A DNA stretch of 38,332 nt from Planctomycetota bacterium (GTDB lineage: Bacteria; Planctomycetota; UBA8742; UBA2392): NCBI GenBank assembly GCA_022071975.1, contig JAJVIO010000083.1, positions 1 to 38,332 of the forward strand, in the 5' to 3' direction. Of the stretch, positions 1 through 6,843 are shown one piece after another. The position numbers were made by a program, and so were the translations under genes. Below the pieces are notes generated by a model that worked only from the letters and a program-made list of their open reading frames with translations, was not told the DNA's origin and ran no database searches. Within the stretch, counting starts at the first letter, position 1. Every line of letters starts with the position of its first letter.

Positions 1-420
1 GACGCCGGCCGTTGCGGCCTGCCGGAAGTGAACCTGGGCGTGCTGCCGGGCACGGGCGGCACCCAGCGCCTGCTGCGCATGGTGGGCAAGAGCAAGGCCA
101 TCGAGCTGATGTGCACCGGCAAGCTGTTCAGCTTTGAGGAAGCGCTGGACTGGGGCATCGTGAACGAGATCTACGACGGCGACGCCAAGAGCTTCCGCGA
201 GCAGATGATCGACTACTGCAAGCAGTTCACCCTGCCGAACAAGGCCACCAAGGTGGTGGGCAACATCAAGCGCAGCGTGCAGAGCGGCGCGGAAATGAGC
301 TTCGAAAGCGGCCTGACCCTGGAGCGCGAACTCCAGAAGGCCCTGTTCGACTCCCAGGACGCCAAGGAAGGTTTAAATGCCTTCAACAGCAAGCGCACGC
401 CAAGCTTCAAGGGCGTCTGA
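1..420 (+). CDS. Enoyl-CoA hydratase/isomerase family protein, C-terminal part
   Basis: The reading frame is open from the first base, so the N-terminus lies outside the window; 139 residues are visible. It opens with the crotonase signature around 'GLPEVNLGVLPGTGGTQRL', in which the Glu after the Pro matches the second catalytic glutamate of enoyl-CoA hydratases. The next segment, GKAIELMCTGKLFSFEEALDWGIVNEI in spirit, is the usual helix region where crotonases carry the 'A..A...GLV..V' pattern, and the tail is the trimerisation helix region. Crotonases hydrate trans-2-enoyl-CoA in beta-oxidation, but family members also act as isomerases or dehydratases, and the substrate cannot be read from this fragment. 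The first catalytic Glu and oxyanion-hole region are not visible. Codon use and GC match the bulk of the window, unlike the next two genes. Confidence 0.88.
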   Translation, partial: DAGRCGLPEVNLGVLPGTGGTQRLLRMVGKSKAIELMCTGKLFSFEEALDWGIVNEIYDGDAKSFREQMIDYCKQFTLPNKATKVVGNIKRSVQSGAEMSFESGLTLERELQKALFDSQDAKEGLNAFNSKRTPSFKGV

Positions 421-469
421 TTCACTATCTGACCGCGCTTCGACGGTCTGAGGCATCTTCAACCGCTCG

Positions 470-1282
470 ATGAGACACTCCTATTTGTTCTGGAACGTGT
501 TCGGCAAGGACCTCACAAAGGTCCTTGTCGAACTTGTTAAGACCACCCGTCCCACCGTGATCGCACTGGCAGAGAATCCAGTCGACCTGGACTCGATGAC
601 GCGGCGGATTTTAGATGATGCCCACATCTCATACGACGCAGTAGGCACACTCAACACGAAGATTGCTGTGCTAGTTGCGGGCAATGGACCAGAGTTGATT
701 GCGCTGAGCGATCTTGGCAGGGGAGTAGTTTTCCGAGTTCAAGATGGAACCCGCAGTTATCTGGCTGCTCTGTTACACCTCCCATCAAAGATGGCGATGG
801 ACGCTCCTACTCTGGAGGAGCATGCAAGCCAGTTTGTGGAAGAAGTTGAGCGTGTTGAGACGTCGGAGGGGCACCGCAACACGATTGTTGCGGGTGACTT
901 CAACATGGATCCCTTCGAACCGGGGATGGTGTCAGCACGAGCATTTCATGCCCTTCGTACCCCGGACGTGCTCCGTATGGGCATGCGTCGTGTAGGGCAA
1001 CGGGAGCGCCACTCGTTCTACAACCCATTTTGGAGTACTGTAGGCAGAGAAGGCGAGTCGGTGCCGGGCACTTACTACTACCGAGGGAATTCAGTGGTTG
1101 AGTACTTCTGGCATTCCTTTGATCAAGTGATCATTCGCCCACAATTCGCACATGCTCTTGAGTTGCCATCCGTGCGAATCTTGGCCAGTACGCCCAGCGT
1201 CGACCTCAGAACCAGAACGGGTCGCCCAAACCGAAGGGAATTCTCTGATCACTTTCCCATCACATTTACACTCTGTTGGTGA
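470..1282 (+). CDS. Endonuclease/exonuclease/phosphatase (EEP) family protein
   Basis: This 270-residue protein has the spaced catalytic motifs of the EEP fold (DNase I, AP endonucleases, sphingomyelinases): Asn9 in 'FWNV', Glu35 in 'ALAENP', 'GDFNMDP' at 142-148 and 'SDHFPI' at 259-264. Those residues bind the metal and cleave a phosphodiester or phosphomonoester bond, so the active site looks intact. No signal peptide or membrane segment is visible, which suggests a cytoplasmic enzyme. The ATG has no obvious Shine-Dalgarno sequence. The stop lies 8 bases before the ATG of the next small gene, so the two are probably co-transcribed. Local GC is clearly lower than in the neighbours (31 of 60 bases at 601-660 against 43 of 60 at 3061-3120), which suggests acquisition by transfer. 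Substrate is unknown; a defence or cargo role is only a guess. Confidence 0.8.
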   Translation: MRHSYLFWNVFGKDLTKVLVELVKTTRPTVIALAENPVDLDSMTRRILDDAHISYDAVGTLNTKIAVLVAGNGPELIALSDLGRGVVFRVQDGTRSYLAALLHLPSKMAMDAPTLEEHASQFVEEVERVETSEGHRNTIVAGDFNMDPFEPGMVSARAFHALRTPDVLRMGMRRVGQRERHSFYNPFWSTVGREGESVPGTYYYRGNSVVEYFWHSFDQVIIRPQFAHALELPSVRILASTPSVDLRTRTGRPNRREFSDHFPITFTLCW

Positions 1283-1290
1283 GGCTGAAG

Positions 1291-1704
1291 ATGACTGGAA
1301 GCGAGAGCTTTTGGCCAGATAACTTTGAGCAACTTGACGTAGTCCCGCCCGCCAAGATCCTCTTGGAGCAGGCGGGAGCCTTGGCAAAAAAGACGTCCGG
1401 CAAGCTCAAGATGTCCGTGCGCACCCGCACAGATTCGAGCGGCTCCGAGTCCTACATCACGGCTGTTCTAAGGGCACAGGGAGTCAATTACTCATACGAG
1501 CTACTAAAACTCCACCATTCGTTGGATTTCTTCCCGGTAAACGTGTACGAGATTCACGGGGAGGAAGTGAAGCGCAGTTGCGATACGGAGGAGGCCTTTA
1601 AAACCACCTTGAAACAGATCCTGTCTGGTGAAAAGACAAGGCGCGTTCTTGCGGCATTGATTGCACGTGTCTCTGAAGGTGCGGAAGAAGAACCACCCTT
1701 CTAG
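1291..1704 (+). CDS. Hypothetical protein coupled to the EEP gene
   Basis: This 137-residue protein is not recognised. It looks like a small alpha/beta cytoplasmic protein with no signal peptide, membrane segment or cysteine cluster; a central stretch near residues 60-85 ('YELLKLHHSLDFFPVNV') resembles a beta-strand-rich core, and the end is acidic ('EGAEEEPPF'). The ATG at 1291 is preferred because a purine-rich 'gtgaggctgaag' lies just upstream; in-frame TTG at 1276 and GTG at 1279 would overlap the EEP stop. The gene shares the lower GC of the EEP gene and sits 8 bases behind it, so the pair probably moves and is transcribed as a unit. It might be a partner or immunity-like regulator of the EEP protein, but nothing in the sequence shows this. 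Confidence 0.65.
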   Translation: MTGSESFWPDNFEQLDVVPPAKILLEQAGALAKKTSGKLKMSVRTRTDSSGSESYITAVLRAQGVNYSYELLKLHHSLDFFPVNVYEIHGEEVKRSCDTEEAFKTTLKQILSGEKTRRVLAALIARVSEGAEEEPPF

Positions 1705-1827
1705 CACGTCAACAGGTGTCACAGTTGCAGGACCTGTCGGAACATGGCTGCCCAATCCACTCAGCGGCAAGTTGACCCCTCCTTTCTTTGTGGCCCTGCG
1801 TGGTTCTTCGTGGTTGCATAGGCAAAC

Positions 1828-2913
1828 ATGGCTGCTGCGAACTGGGTTGAGTTGGGTGATCTACACGAACTGCGTAAGCAGGAGTTGCGGGTCGTTGAGC
1901 TTGGCAAGCGCAAGTTTGCCCTTTCCTTCAAGGACGGGCAGTTCGGCCTGATTGACAACGTCTGCAACCACGTCGGCGGGCCCCTGGGCGAGGGCAGGCT
2001 GGACGGCGACTATGTCGTCTGCCCCTGGCACCAGTGGAAGTTCCACCGCTGCACCGGCCTTGGCGAGCCGGGTTTTGAAGAAGACAAGGTCCCCGGCTTC
2101 ACGCTCAAGGACGACGGCGGCAAGCTGTTCGTTGACCTCAACTCCGGCACCAAACGCAACAAGGTGCCCCACGAGCCCCATCCGCTGGCGCGCAAGATCG
2201 AGCGCGGCGAAGGCCCTGTGCGCGTTGTCGGCATCTCGACCACCGCCATGGATGAGCGCAACCCGCGCTACTCCACATCCGATGCCATGCTCGAGGTCGC
2301 GCTTGAACACGCCAAAGCAGGCGGCCTCGAAACCCGCTACATCCGCCTGAGTGCGTTGAAATTCCGCGCCTGCGAGGGCTATTACTCCAAGGCCGCGCGG
2401 GCCTGCACCTGGCCCTGCTCGATCACGCAGATGGACAGCAAGGACCAGCTCGACCAGGTCTACGAGGCCTTCGTGCACTGGGCCGACGTGATCCTGGTGG
2501 CCACACCCATCCGTTGGGGCGCGGCCAGTTCGCTCTACTACAAGATGGTCGAGCGCATGAACTGCATCCAGAACCAGGTCACGATTGCCGACCGGGTGCT
2601 GCTGCGCAACAAGGTCGCCAGCTTCATCATCACCGGCGGCCAGGACAACGTGCAGGGCGTGGCGGGCCAGATGCTCGGCTTTTTCGCCGAGGTCGGCTGC
2701 GCCTTCCCGCAGTTCCCGTACGTCGCCCACACCCGCGGCTGGGACGCCGAAGACATGGCCGAAAACGTGCGCCAGGTCCAGCACAGCGAGAAGCTGCGCG
2801 AGGGCGTGCGCGCGCTGGTTGATCGCTCCGCCGCCATGGCGCAGACGCTGCTCGGCGCCGAGGCCTGCCAGCCCAAGGTAAACCGCGGCGGCCGAAAAGC
2901 CGGCCCGCTGTAG
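1828..2913 (+). CDS. Rieske [2Fe-2S] domain fused to NADPH-dependent FMN reductase-like domain
   Basis: A 361-residue two-domain protein. Residues about 1-110 form a Rieske ferredoxin-like domain with both cluster motifs: Cys46-x-His48 and Cys65-x2-His68 ('CPWH'). From about residue 130 ('VRVVGIS') to 335 it resembles the flavodoxin-like NADPH-dependent FMN reductase family, including the segment near 'ADVILVATPIRWGAASSLYYKM' where such proteins bind FMN and the interface. A cysteine-containing loop ('ACTWPC', about residues 195-200) lies where iron-sulfur flavoproteins often have extra cysteines. The fusion suggests electron transfer between a Rieske cluster and FMN in one soluble polypeptide. 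The last dozen residues look like read-through into repeat-like sequence just before the stop. The ATG has an 'agg' six bases upstream. No partner oxygenase is seen nearby. Confidence 0.85.
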   Translation: MAAANWVELGDLHELRKQELRVVELGKRKFALSFKDGQFGLIDNVCNHVGGPLGEGRLDGDYVVCPWHQWKFHRCTGLGEPGFEEDKVPGFTLKDDGGKLFVDLNSGTKRNKVPHEPHPLARKIERGEGPVRVVGISTTAMDERNPRYSTSDAMLEVALEHAKAGGLETRYIRLSALKFRACEGYYSKAARACTWPCSITQMDSKDQLDQVYEAFVHWADVILVATPIRWGAASSLYYKMVERMNCIQNQVTIADRVLLRNKVASFIITGGQDNVQGVAGQMLGFFAEVGCAFPQFPYVAHTRGWDAEDMAENVRQVQHSEKLREGVRALVDRSAAMAQTLLGAEACQPKVNRGGRKAGPL

Positions 2914-2918
2914 CGTGA

Positions 2919-2973
2919 GGCGGGCTGCCAGCCCGCCTGGCTTTTCCGAACTGCGGCAGGCTGGCAGCCTGCC
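2919..2973. repeat. Two tandem GC-rich palindromes (GGCGGGCT/GGCAGGCT type)
   Basis: Two hairpins stand side by side after the Rieske/FMN gene. The first pairs 2919-2926 with 2930-2937 (GGCGGGCT/AGCCCGCC), the second 2955-2962 with 2966-2973 (GGCAGGCT/AGCCTGCC). An outer pairing of AAAAGCC (2895-2901) with GGCTTTT (2939-2945) also exists. A close relative stands at 16753-16830. They could act as a terminator, but there is no T-run, and the recurrence argues for a dispersed repeat family. Confidence 0.75.
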
Positions 2974-2997
2974 CCACGGATAGCTAGTGTTCCGCCC

Positions 2998-4698
2998 ATG
3001 TTCAACGTGTTTACCAGTGTCCTTGGCGGCGTTGGTCTGTTCCTGCTGGGCATGATCCTGATGACCGACGGGCTCAAGGCCCTGGCCGGCGGCGCGTTGC
3101 GTACCGTGCTGGCCAGGTTCACGGACAACCGCTTCAAGGCCGTGGCGGCGGGCGCCGGCATCACCATGCTGGTGCAATCCTCCAGCGCCACCACGGTGGC
3201 CACCATCGGCTTCGTGTCGGCCGGTCTGCTTGCGTTCCAGAACGCGCTGGGGGTAGTGATCGGCGCGGCGATCGGCACCACCGGCACGGGCTGGATCGTC
3301 GCGCTGCTGGGGCTGAAGCTGTCGATCGGCAAGGTAATGCTGCCGCTGATCGGCGTCGGCGCGCTGGCCAAGCTGATGGGCCGCGGAAAGATCAGCCAGG
3401 CGGGCATCGTGCTGGCCGGGTTCGGCGTCATCTTCGTCGGCATCGACGTGCTGCAGGCCGGCATGCAGGGCCTGGCCGGCCACTTCAATCCCGCCGACTT
3501 CCCCGAGGCCACCTTCGGCGGGCGCCTGCTGCTTGCGCTGATCGGCATGGCCATGACCGTGGTGATGCAGAGCAGCAGCGCCGCGGTGGCGACCACGCTG
3601 GCGGCCGTGGCGGGCGGCACCATCGACCTGGAGCAGGCGGCCTCGCTGGTGGTGGGGCAGAACGTCGGGACCGCGGTGAGCAGCGGCCTGGCAGCGATCG
3701 GCGGAACGGCGCCCGCCAAGCGCACGGCGCTTGCCCACGTGATTTTCAACCTGAGCGCCGGCACCATCGGCTTCCTGGTGCTGCCGGTCGCCACGCACGT
3801 GCTGGATCGCTGGGCCACCACCCTGGCCGACGGCAACCATGCGCTGGCGATCGCGGCCTTCCATACCGCGTTCAACCTGCTCGGCGCTGCGCTGTTTTTG
3901 CCGATCCTGCCGTTCTTCGCGCGCGGCATCGAACGCTGGGTAAGGCCGCGCGGGCCGCGCCTGACGCAACACCTGGACACCTCGCTGCTGCAACTGCCCA
4001 GTGTGGCCATCGAGGCCGTGCGCAACGTGCTGAAGGGCATTGCCGCCACGCTGTACGACCGGCTGCACCAGATGCTGGAGGGCGGGCGCAAGTGGCAGGG
4101 CAGCTCCGAGTTCAGGGAACTTGAGGAAGCGCTGGCCGAGACCCGGCGTTTCCTGCAGCGCATCCCGCCGCCGGAAACCACCGGCTTCGAGTTCCAGCGC
4201 CAGCTGTCCACCGTGCACGCGCTGGACCACCTCGAGCGCATGCTCGAGGACGCCAACGAGCCGGAATCGCTGACCGTCACGCGCCGCAACCACAGCCTGC
4301 GCAAGGTGGCCGAAGACCTGGGCGAGATCCTGGCGCTGCTGGCAAAGCAGTTGCGCGACCCGGAGATCGAGCCCGACGCCCCGCTCGCCGAGGCGTTCTC
4401 GCACAAGCTGGCCGAAGACCGCCGTACGGCGCGCCCGGCGATTCTCGAGGCCACGGCCGCGCAACGCATCGACGCAGAGCAGGCCCTGAAAGAGCTCGCC
4501 GCGCAGCGCTGGCTGGACCGCCTGGCCTATCACGTGTGGCGCTCCGCCCACCACCTGCGCGAGATGACACGCAGGGAGGTCAAGGCCGCACCGCCGACAG
4601 CCGCCGACGCAGGCATGCCCACGCGCATCCTGACGCGGGAGGACGTCGCCAAGCCCACGGAGAACCCGGGTGAGAATCCGCCCCCTGCAACCGGCTGA
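2998..4698 (+). CDS. Na/phosphate cotransporter family membrane protein with C-terminal PhoU-like helices
   Basis: A 566-residue protein matching the bacterial NptA/YjbB group (Na/Pi cotransporter, SLC34-like). The N-terminal half has many hydrophobic helices and the two inverted 'QSSS' signatures of the family: 'LVQSSSATTVATIGF' near residues 59-73 and 'VVMQSSSAAVATT' near 184-196; these loops line the substrate path. After the last membrane segment (about residue 310) there is a long charged helical region, about 330-530, typical of the PhoU-like domain in this family. The expected role is sodium-coupled phosphate movement across the inner membrane; direction (uptake or export) is not shown. 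The downstream GNAT gene starts inside its last 29 bases, so the two are translationally coupled. Its ATG lacks a clear Shine-Dalgarno sequence. Confidence 0.9.
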   Translation: MFNVFTSVLGGVGLFLLGMILMTDGLKALAGGALRTVLARFTDNRFKAVAAGAGITMLVQSSSATTVATIGFVSAGLLAFQNALGVVIGAAIGTTGTGWIVALLGLKLSIGKVMLPLIGVGALAKLMGRGKISQAGIVLAGFGVIFVGIDVLQAGMQGLAGHFNPADFPEATFGGRLLLALIGMAMTVVMQSSSAAVATTLAAVAGGTIDLEQAASLVVGQNVGTAVSSGLAAIGGTAPAKRTALAHVIFNLSAGTIGFLVLPVATHVLDRWATTLADGNHALAIAAFHTAFNLLGAALFLPILPFFARGIERWVRPRGPRLTQHLDTSLLQLPSVAIEAVRNVLKGIAATLYDRLHQMLEGGRKWQGSSEFRELEEALAETRRFLQRIPPPETTGFEFQRQLSTVHALDHLERMLEDANEPESLTVTRRNHSLRKVAEDLGEILALLAKQLRDPEIEPDAPLAEAFSHKLAEDRRTARPAILEATAAQRIDAEQALKELAAQRWLDRLAYHVWRSAHHLREMTRREVKAAPPTAADAGMPTRILTREDVAKPTENPGENPPPATG

Positions 4699-5119
4699 CC
4701 TCGATGACTGGGTGCGCATGCGCAACGCCCTGTGGCCGAACCACACGGCCGACGAGCTGCGCGAAGATGCCGAGCGCATGCTGGCCGGCGATCCCACCCC
4801 TTATCTGAAGATGCAGGTTTTCGTGGCCGAGGACGATCACGGACTGTGCGGCTTTCTCGAAGCCAGCCTGCGCGGCAACGCTGAGGGCTGCAGCACCAGC
4901 CCGGTCGGCTACATCGAGGGCTGGTACGTGGCGCCCGACCTGCGCGGCGAGGGAGTCGGCAAGGCGCTGGTGATCGCGGCCGAGGACTGGGCCCGCGCCC
5001 AGGGCTGCAGCGAGATGGGCTCCGACGCCCACGCCGACAACGAGCCCAGCCGCAGGGCGCACCGCGCGCTCGGCTACAGGGAAAAGCGCCCGGTGGTGCA
5101 CTTCCACAAGCAGCTCTGA
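4670..5119 (+). CDS. GNAT acetyltransferase, aminoglycoside 6'-N-acetyltransferase-like
   Basis: A 149-residue GNAT protein. The acetyl-CoA pyrophosphate loop 'RGEGVGKAL' lies at residues 92-100, preceded by the beta-strand 'YIEGWYVAPDLR'. The wording around it ('GYIEGWYV', 'GCSEMGSDAHADNEPS', 'HRALGYRE') matches the AAC(6')-I family closely in my memory of those enzymes, which acetylate the 6'-amine of aminoglycosides. Chromosomal homologues in environmental bacteria often have other or unknown substrates, so resistance is possible but not shown. The start is the GTG at 4670, placed seven bases after 'GGAG'; it overlaps the cotransporter gene by 29 bases. Length fits the family. Confidence 0.82.
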   Translation: MRIRPLQPADLDDWVRMRNALWPNHTADELREDAERMLAGDPTPYLKMQVFVAEDDHGLCGFLEASLRGNAEGCSTSPVGYIEGWYVAPDLRGEGVGKALVIAAEDWARAQGCSEMGSDAHADNEPSRRAHRALGYREKRPVVHFHKQL

Positions 5120-5121
5120 CC

Positions 5122-5149
5122 TTGGCGCGGCCCATAACGGCGCTATTCT
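5122..5149 (+). promoter_or_regulatory. Possible sigma70 promoter before the radical SAM gene
   Basis: TTGGCG (5122-5127), a 16-base spacer and TATTCT (5144-5149) lie about 30 bases upstream of the ATG at 5180. The match is moderate and untested. Confidence 0.4.
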
Positions 5150-5179
5150 TGTGGCCCCTGCTTTCCCCTGCCGGATGCC

Positions 5180-6610
5180 ATGGAAATCGGTCTCTTTCAA
5201 CCTGATGGCCGCTGCAATCCCGCGTACCTGAAGCTGGACCTTTACTGCAAGGGCTTGCGTATCGACGAGTCGTGCGCACTGGGTGAGGACGCGCGCGAGA
5301 TCATTCGCAACCGCGCCGGGCTCGGCAGCGGGCTGGAGGTTGTGATCGGCGAGGACATGTACACCAACACTCCCGTGGTGGAGTGGTGGGTGCAGAACTC
5401 GCCGTACTGGCTGGTTAAGGGGACTGTCCCCGGCGAAGCCGAGAATTCGCAGAGCGAATGCGCGCCTGGACAACGCACTGCGTTGTCGGCGCTGTCCCCG
5501 TCTTCGGGCGACGGTGATGTTCGAAAACGGGGACAGTCCCCAACCGCGGGGACAGTCCCCTACCAGATCTGGCGCGAAAAACGCCCCTTCGACTACGACG
5601 CCTATGACGCGTTGAAACCCGCCGGCAAGGGACCCTGGCTGGGCAAGCTGGACCGCGCCAACGCCGAGCTGGTTGACACGGTGCGCATTCCCGCAGAGCC
5701 CAGGTGGTACAAGCAGCGCACCAGCAGCGGCAAGCTGATGCAGCGCATCGGCTGCCTGCAGGGCACCTATCTCGGGATTTACTGGGGCCCGCGCTGCCAG
5801 AACTGGGGCCCGAACGGCGAGAACGAATACTGCAAGTTCTGCACCGAGGGCCAGAATCTCGGCAGCCAGGAAGAAGTCGACAAGAGCATCGAAGACGTGA
5901 TTGAGACCGTGCTGGCCGCGCGCAAGGAAAGCCGCATCACCTTCGTGCACATCAACACGGGCTTTATCGACAGCAACGACTACTGGGGTTTGTTCGAGAA
6001 AGTCATGCGCGCGGTGAAAGAGCGCACCGGCCTGCTGCTCGGTCTGCAGGCGCCGCCCGACGCGGAGTTCGAGAACTATCGCAAGTTCAAGGCGCTCGGC
6101 GTGAACAACGTGAGCCTTTGCTTTGAAGTGATCGACGAAGAGCTGTTCAAGGAGATCGGCCCCGGCAAGGCGCGCCGCAGCGGCTTGAAACGCTACCTGG
6201 ACGCGATCGACTTCTGCGCCAACGACGTGGGCTTTGACACCGTGAACGGCGAGATCATTGCCGGCCTTGAGCCCGTGGAGTCAAGCATCCGCGCCATTGA
6301 CTGGATCGTGGACCACGGGGCGATTCCCACGGTGTGCGTTTTCAGGCCGGTGATCGGCGCGGCCTACGGCAAGCGCAAGCCGCCGCGCGTAGAGGACATG
6401 CTGCCGGTGTTCCAGCATTTTTACAGGCGCTGCATGGAGAAGGGCCTGCCGATCGGCATAGCGCCGAACGTGAAAGTAAGCCTGATCATGCTGCCCGAAG
6501 AGTGCCGAGGCCTGATGCCCAACCCCGCCGCCTGGCCCCTGACCCGCGCCAAGCTATGGCTGATGCGAACCATGTTCGGAGCCTGGTTCAACGCCCGCGT
6601 AAAGGTGTAG
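5180..6610 (+). CDS. Radical SAM protein with extended cluster motif
   Basis: A 476-residue protein. The iron-sulfur motif is Cys206-x11-Cys218-x2-Cys221, ending in 'YCKFC'; the aromatic residue before the last Cys is typical of radical SAM enzymes, but the first spacing is longer than the common Cx3Cx2C. Family members with such wide spacing exist among biotin-synthase-related proteins. A TIM-barrel-like continuation follows: 'ITFVHINTGF' (about 253), 'LGLQAPPD' (about 288), 'GVNNVSLCFEV' (about 309), 'GEIIAGLEPVESS' (about 356). The reaction is not known. Residues about 80-127 are encoded by a palindromic repeat insert (see 5411-5566) and do not look like part of the fold. Start at ATG 5180 is preferred though the Shine-Dalgarno is weak. 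It probably starts its own transcript. Confidence 0.85.
   Translation: MEIGLFQPDGRCNPAYLKLDLYCKGLRIDESCALGEDAREIIRNRAGLGSGLEVVIGEDMYTNTPVVEWWVQNSPYWLVKGTVPGEAENSQSECAPGQRTALSALSPSSGDGDVRKRGQSPTAGTVPYQIWREKRPFDYDAYDALKPAGKGPWLGKLDRANAELVDTVRIPAEPRWYKQRTSSGKLMQRIGCLQGTYLGIYWGPRCQNWGPNGENEYCKFCTEGQNLGSQEEVDKSIEDVIETVLAARKESRITFVHINTGFIDSNDYWGLFEKVMRAVKERTGLLLGLQAPPDAEFENYRKFKALGVNNVSLCFEVIDEELFKEIGPGKARRSGLKRYLDAIDFCANDVGFDTVNGEIIAGLEPVESSIRAIDWIVDHGAIPTVCVFRPVIGAAYGKRKPPRVEDMLPVFQHFYRRCMEKGLPIGIAPNVKVSLIMLPEECRGLMPNPAAWPLTRAKLWLMRTMFGAWFNARVKV
5411..5566. repeat. REP-like palindromic element inserted in-frame in the radical SAM gene
   Basis: The 13-mer GGGGACTGTCCCC at 5419-5431 is answered by GGGGACAGTCCCC at 5529-5541 and again at 5548-5560, so the block is bounded by inverted copies; flanking CTGGT (5411-5415) and ACCAG (5562-5566) extend the symmetry. 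Inside are more hairpins: ATTCGC/GCGAAT near 5442-5456 and ACAACGCA/TGCGTTGT near 5470-5486. From general knowledge, GGGGACAGTCCCC palindromes are common dispersed repeats in bacterial genomes and have been seen near REP-associated tyrosine transposases; no transposase gene is present here. The reading frame passes through it without a stop, adding about 48 residues. Confidence 0.8.
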
Positions 6611-6657
6611 GGGCAAGCCCCCAGAGTAAGCCAGTGTCATGCGCCAAGTGGCATGCG

Positions 6658-6831
6658 CTTCCCGACTCCGCCAAGGCTACGTCGGGCAGGCCAGCGCATG
6701 AGTAGTTCCACGCGCTTCAAGCGCGTGCCCGGCCATGGCCTTGAAGGCCATGGCACTACTCACGGCCTGGAAGGCCGTGCCACTTCTACGACGCCTGGCC
6801 TGCCCGACGTAGCCTTGGCGGAGTTGGGAAG
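6658..6831. repeat. Inverted-repeat element with 39-40 base arms and nested hairpins
   Basis: The left arm 6658-6696 (starts CTTCCCGACTCCGCCAAGG) is the near-exact reverse complement of the right arm 6792-6831 (ends CTTGGCGGAGTTGGGAAG). Between them are smaller palindromes: GCGCTTCAAGCGCG near 6712-6725, a GGCCATGGCCTTGAAGGCCA type near 6732-6752, and CACGGCCTGGAAGGCCGTG near 6759-6777. The core 'TCCGCCAAGGCTACG' recurs in altered form near 22090. No open reading frame worth calling lies inside. It separates the convergent radical SAM and HEXXH genes and may also end transcription. Confidence 0.8.
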
Positions 6832-6843
6832 GCCGTGCCACTG

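Noticed and set aside
1861..4797. A 978-codon open frame on the minus strand
   Set aside because: It runs opposite to the clear Rieske/FMN and Na/phosphate transporter genes and arises because GC-rich codon bias removes stops on the antisense strand; its protein is His/Gly/Ala/Arg-rich and matches no domain.
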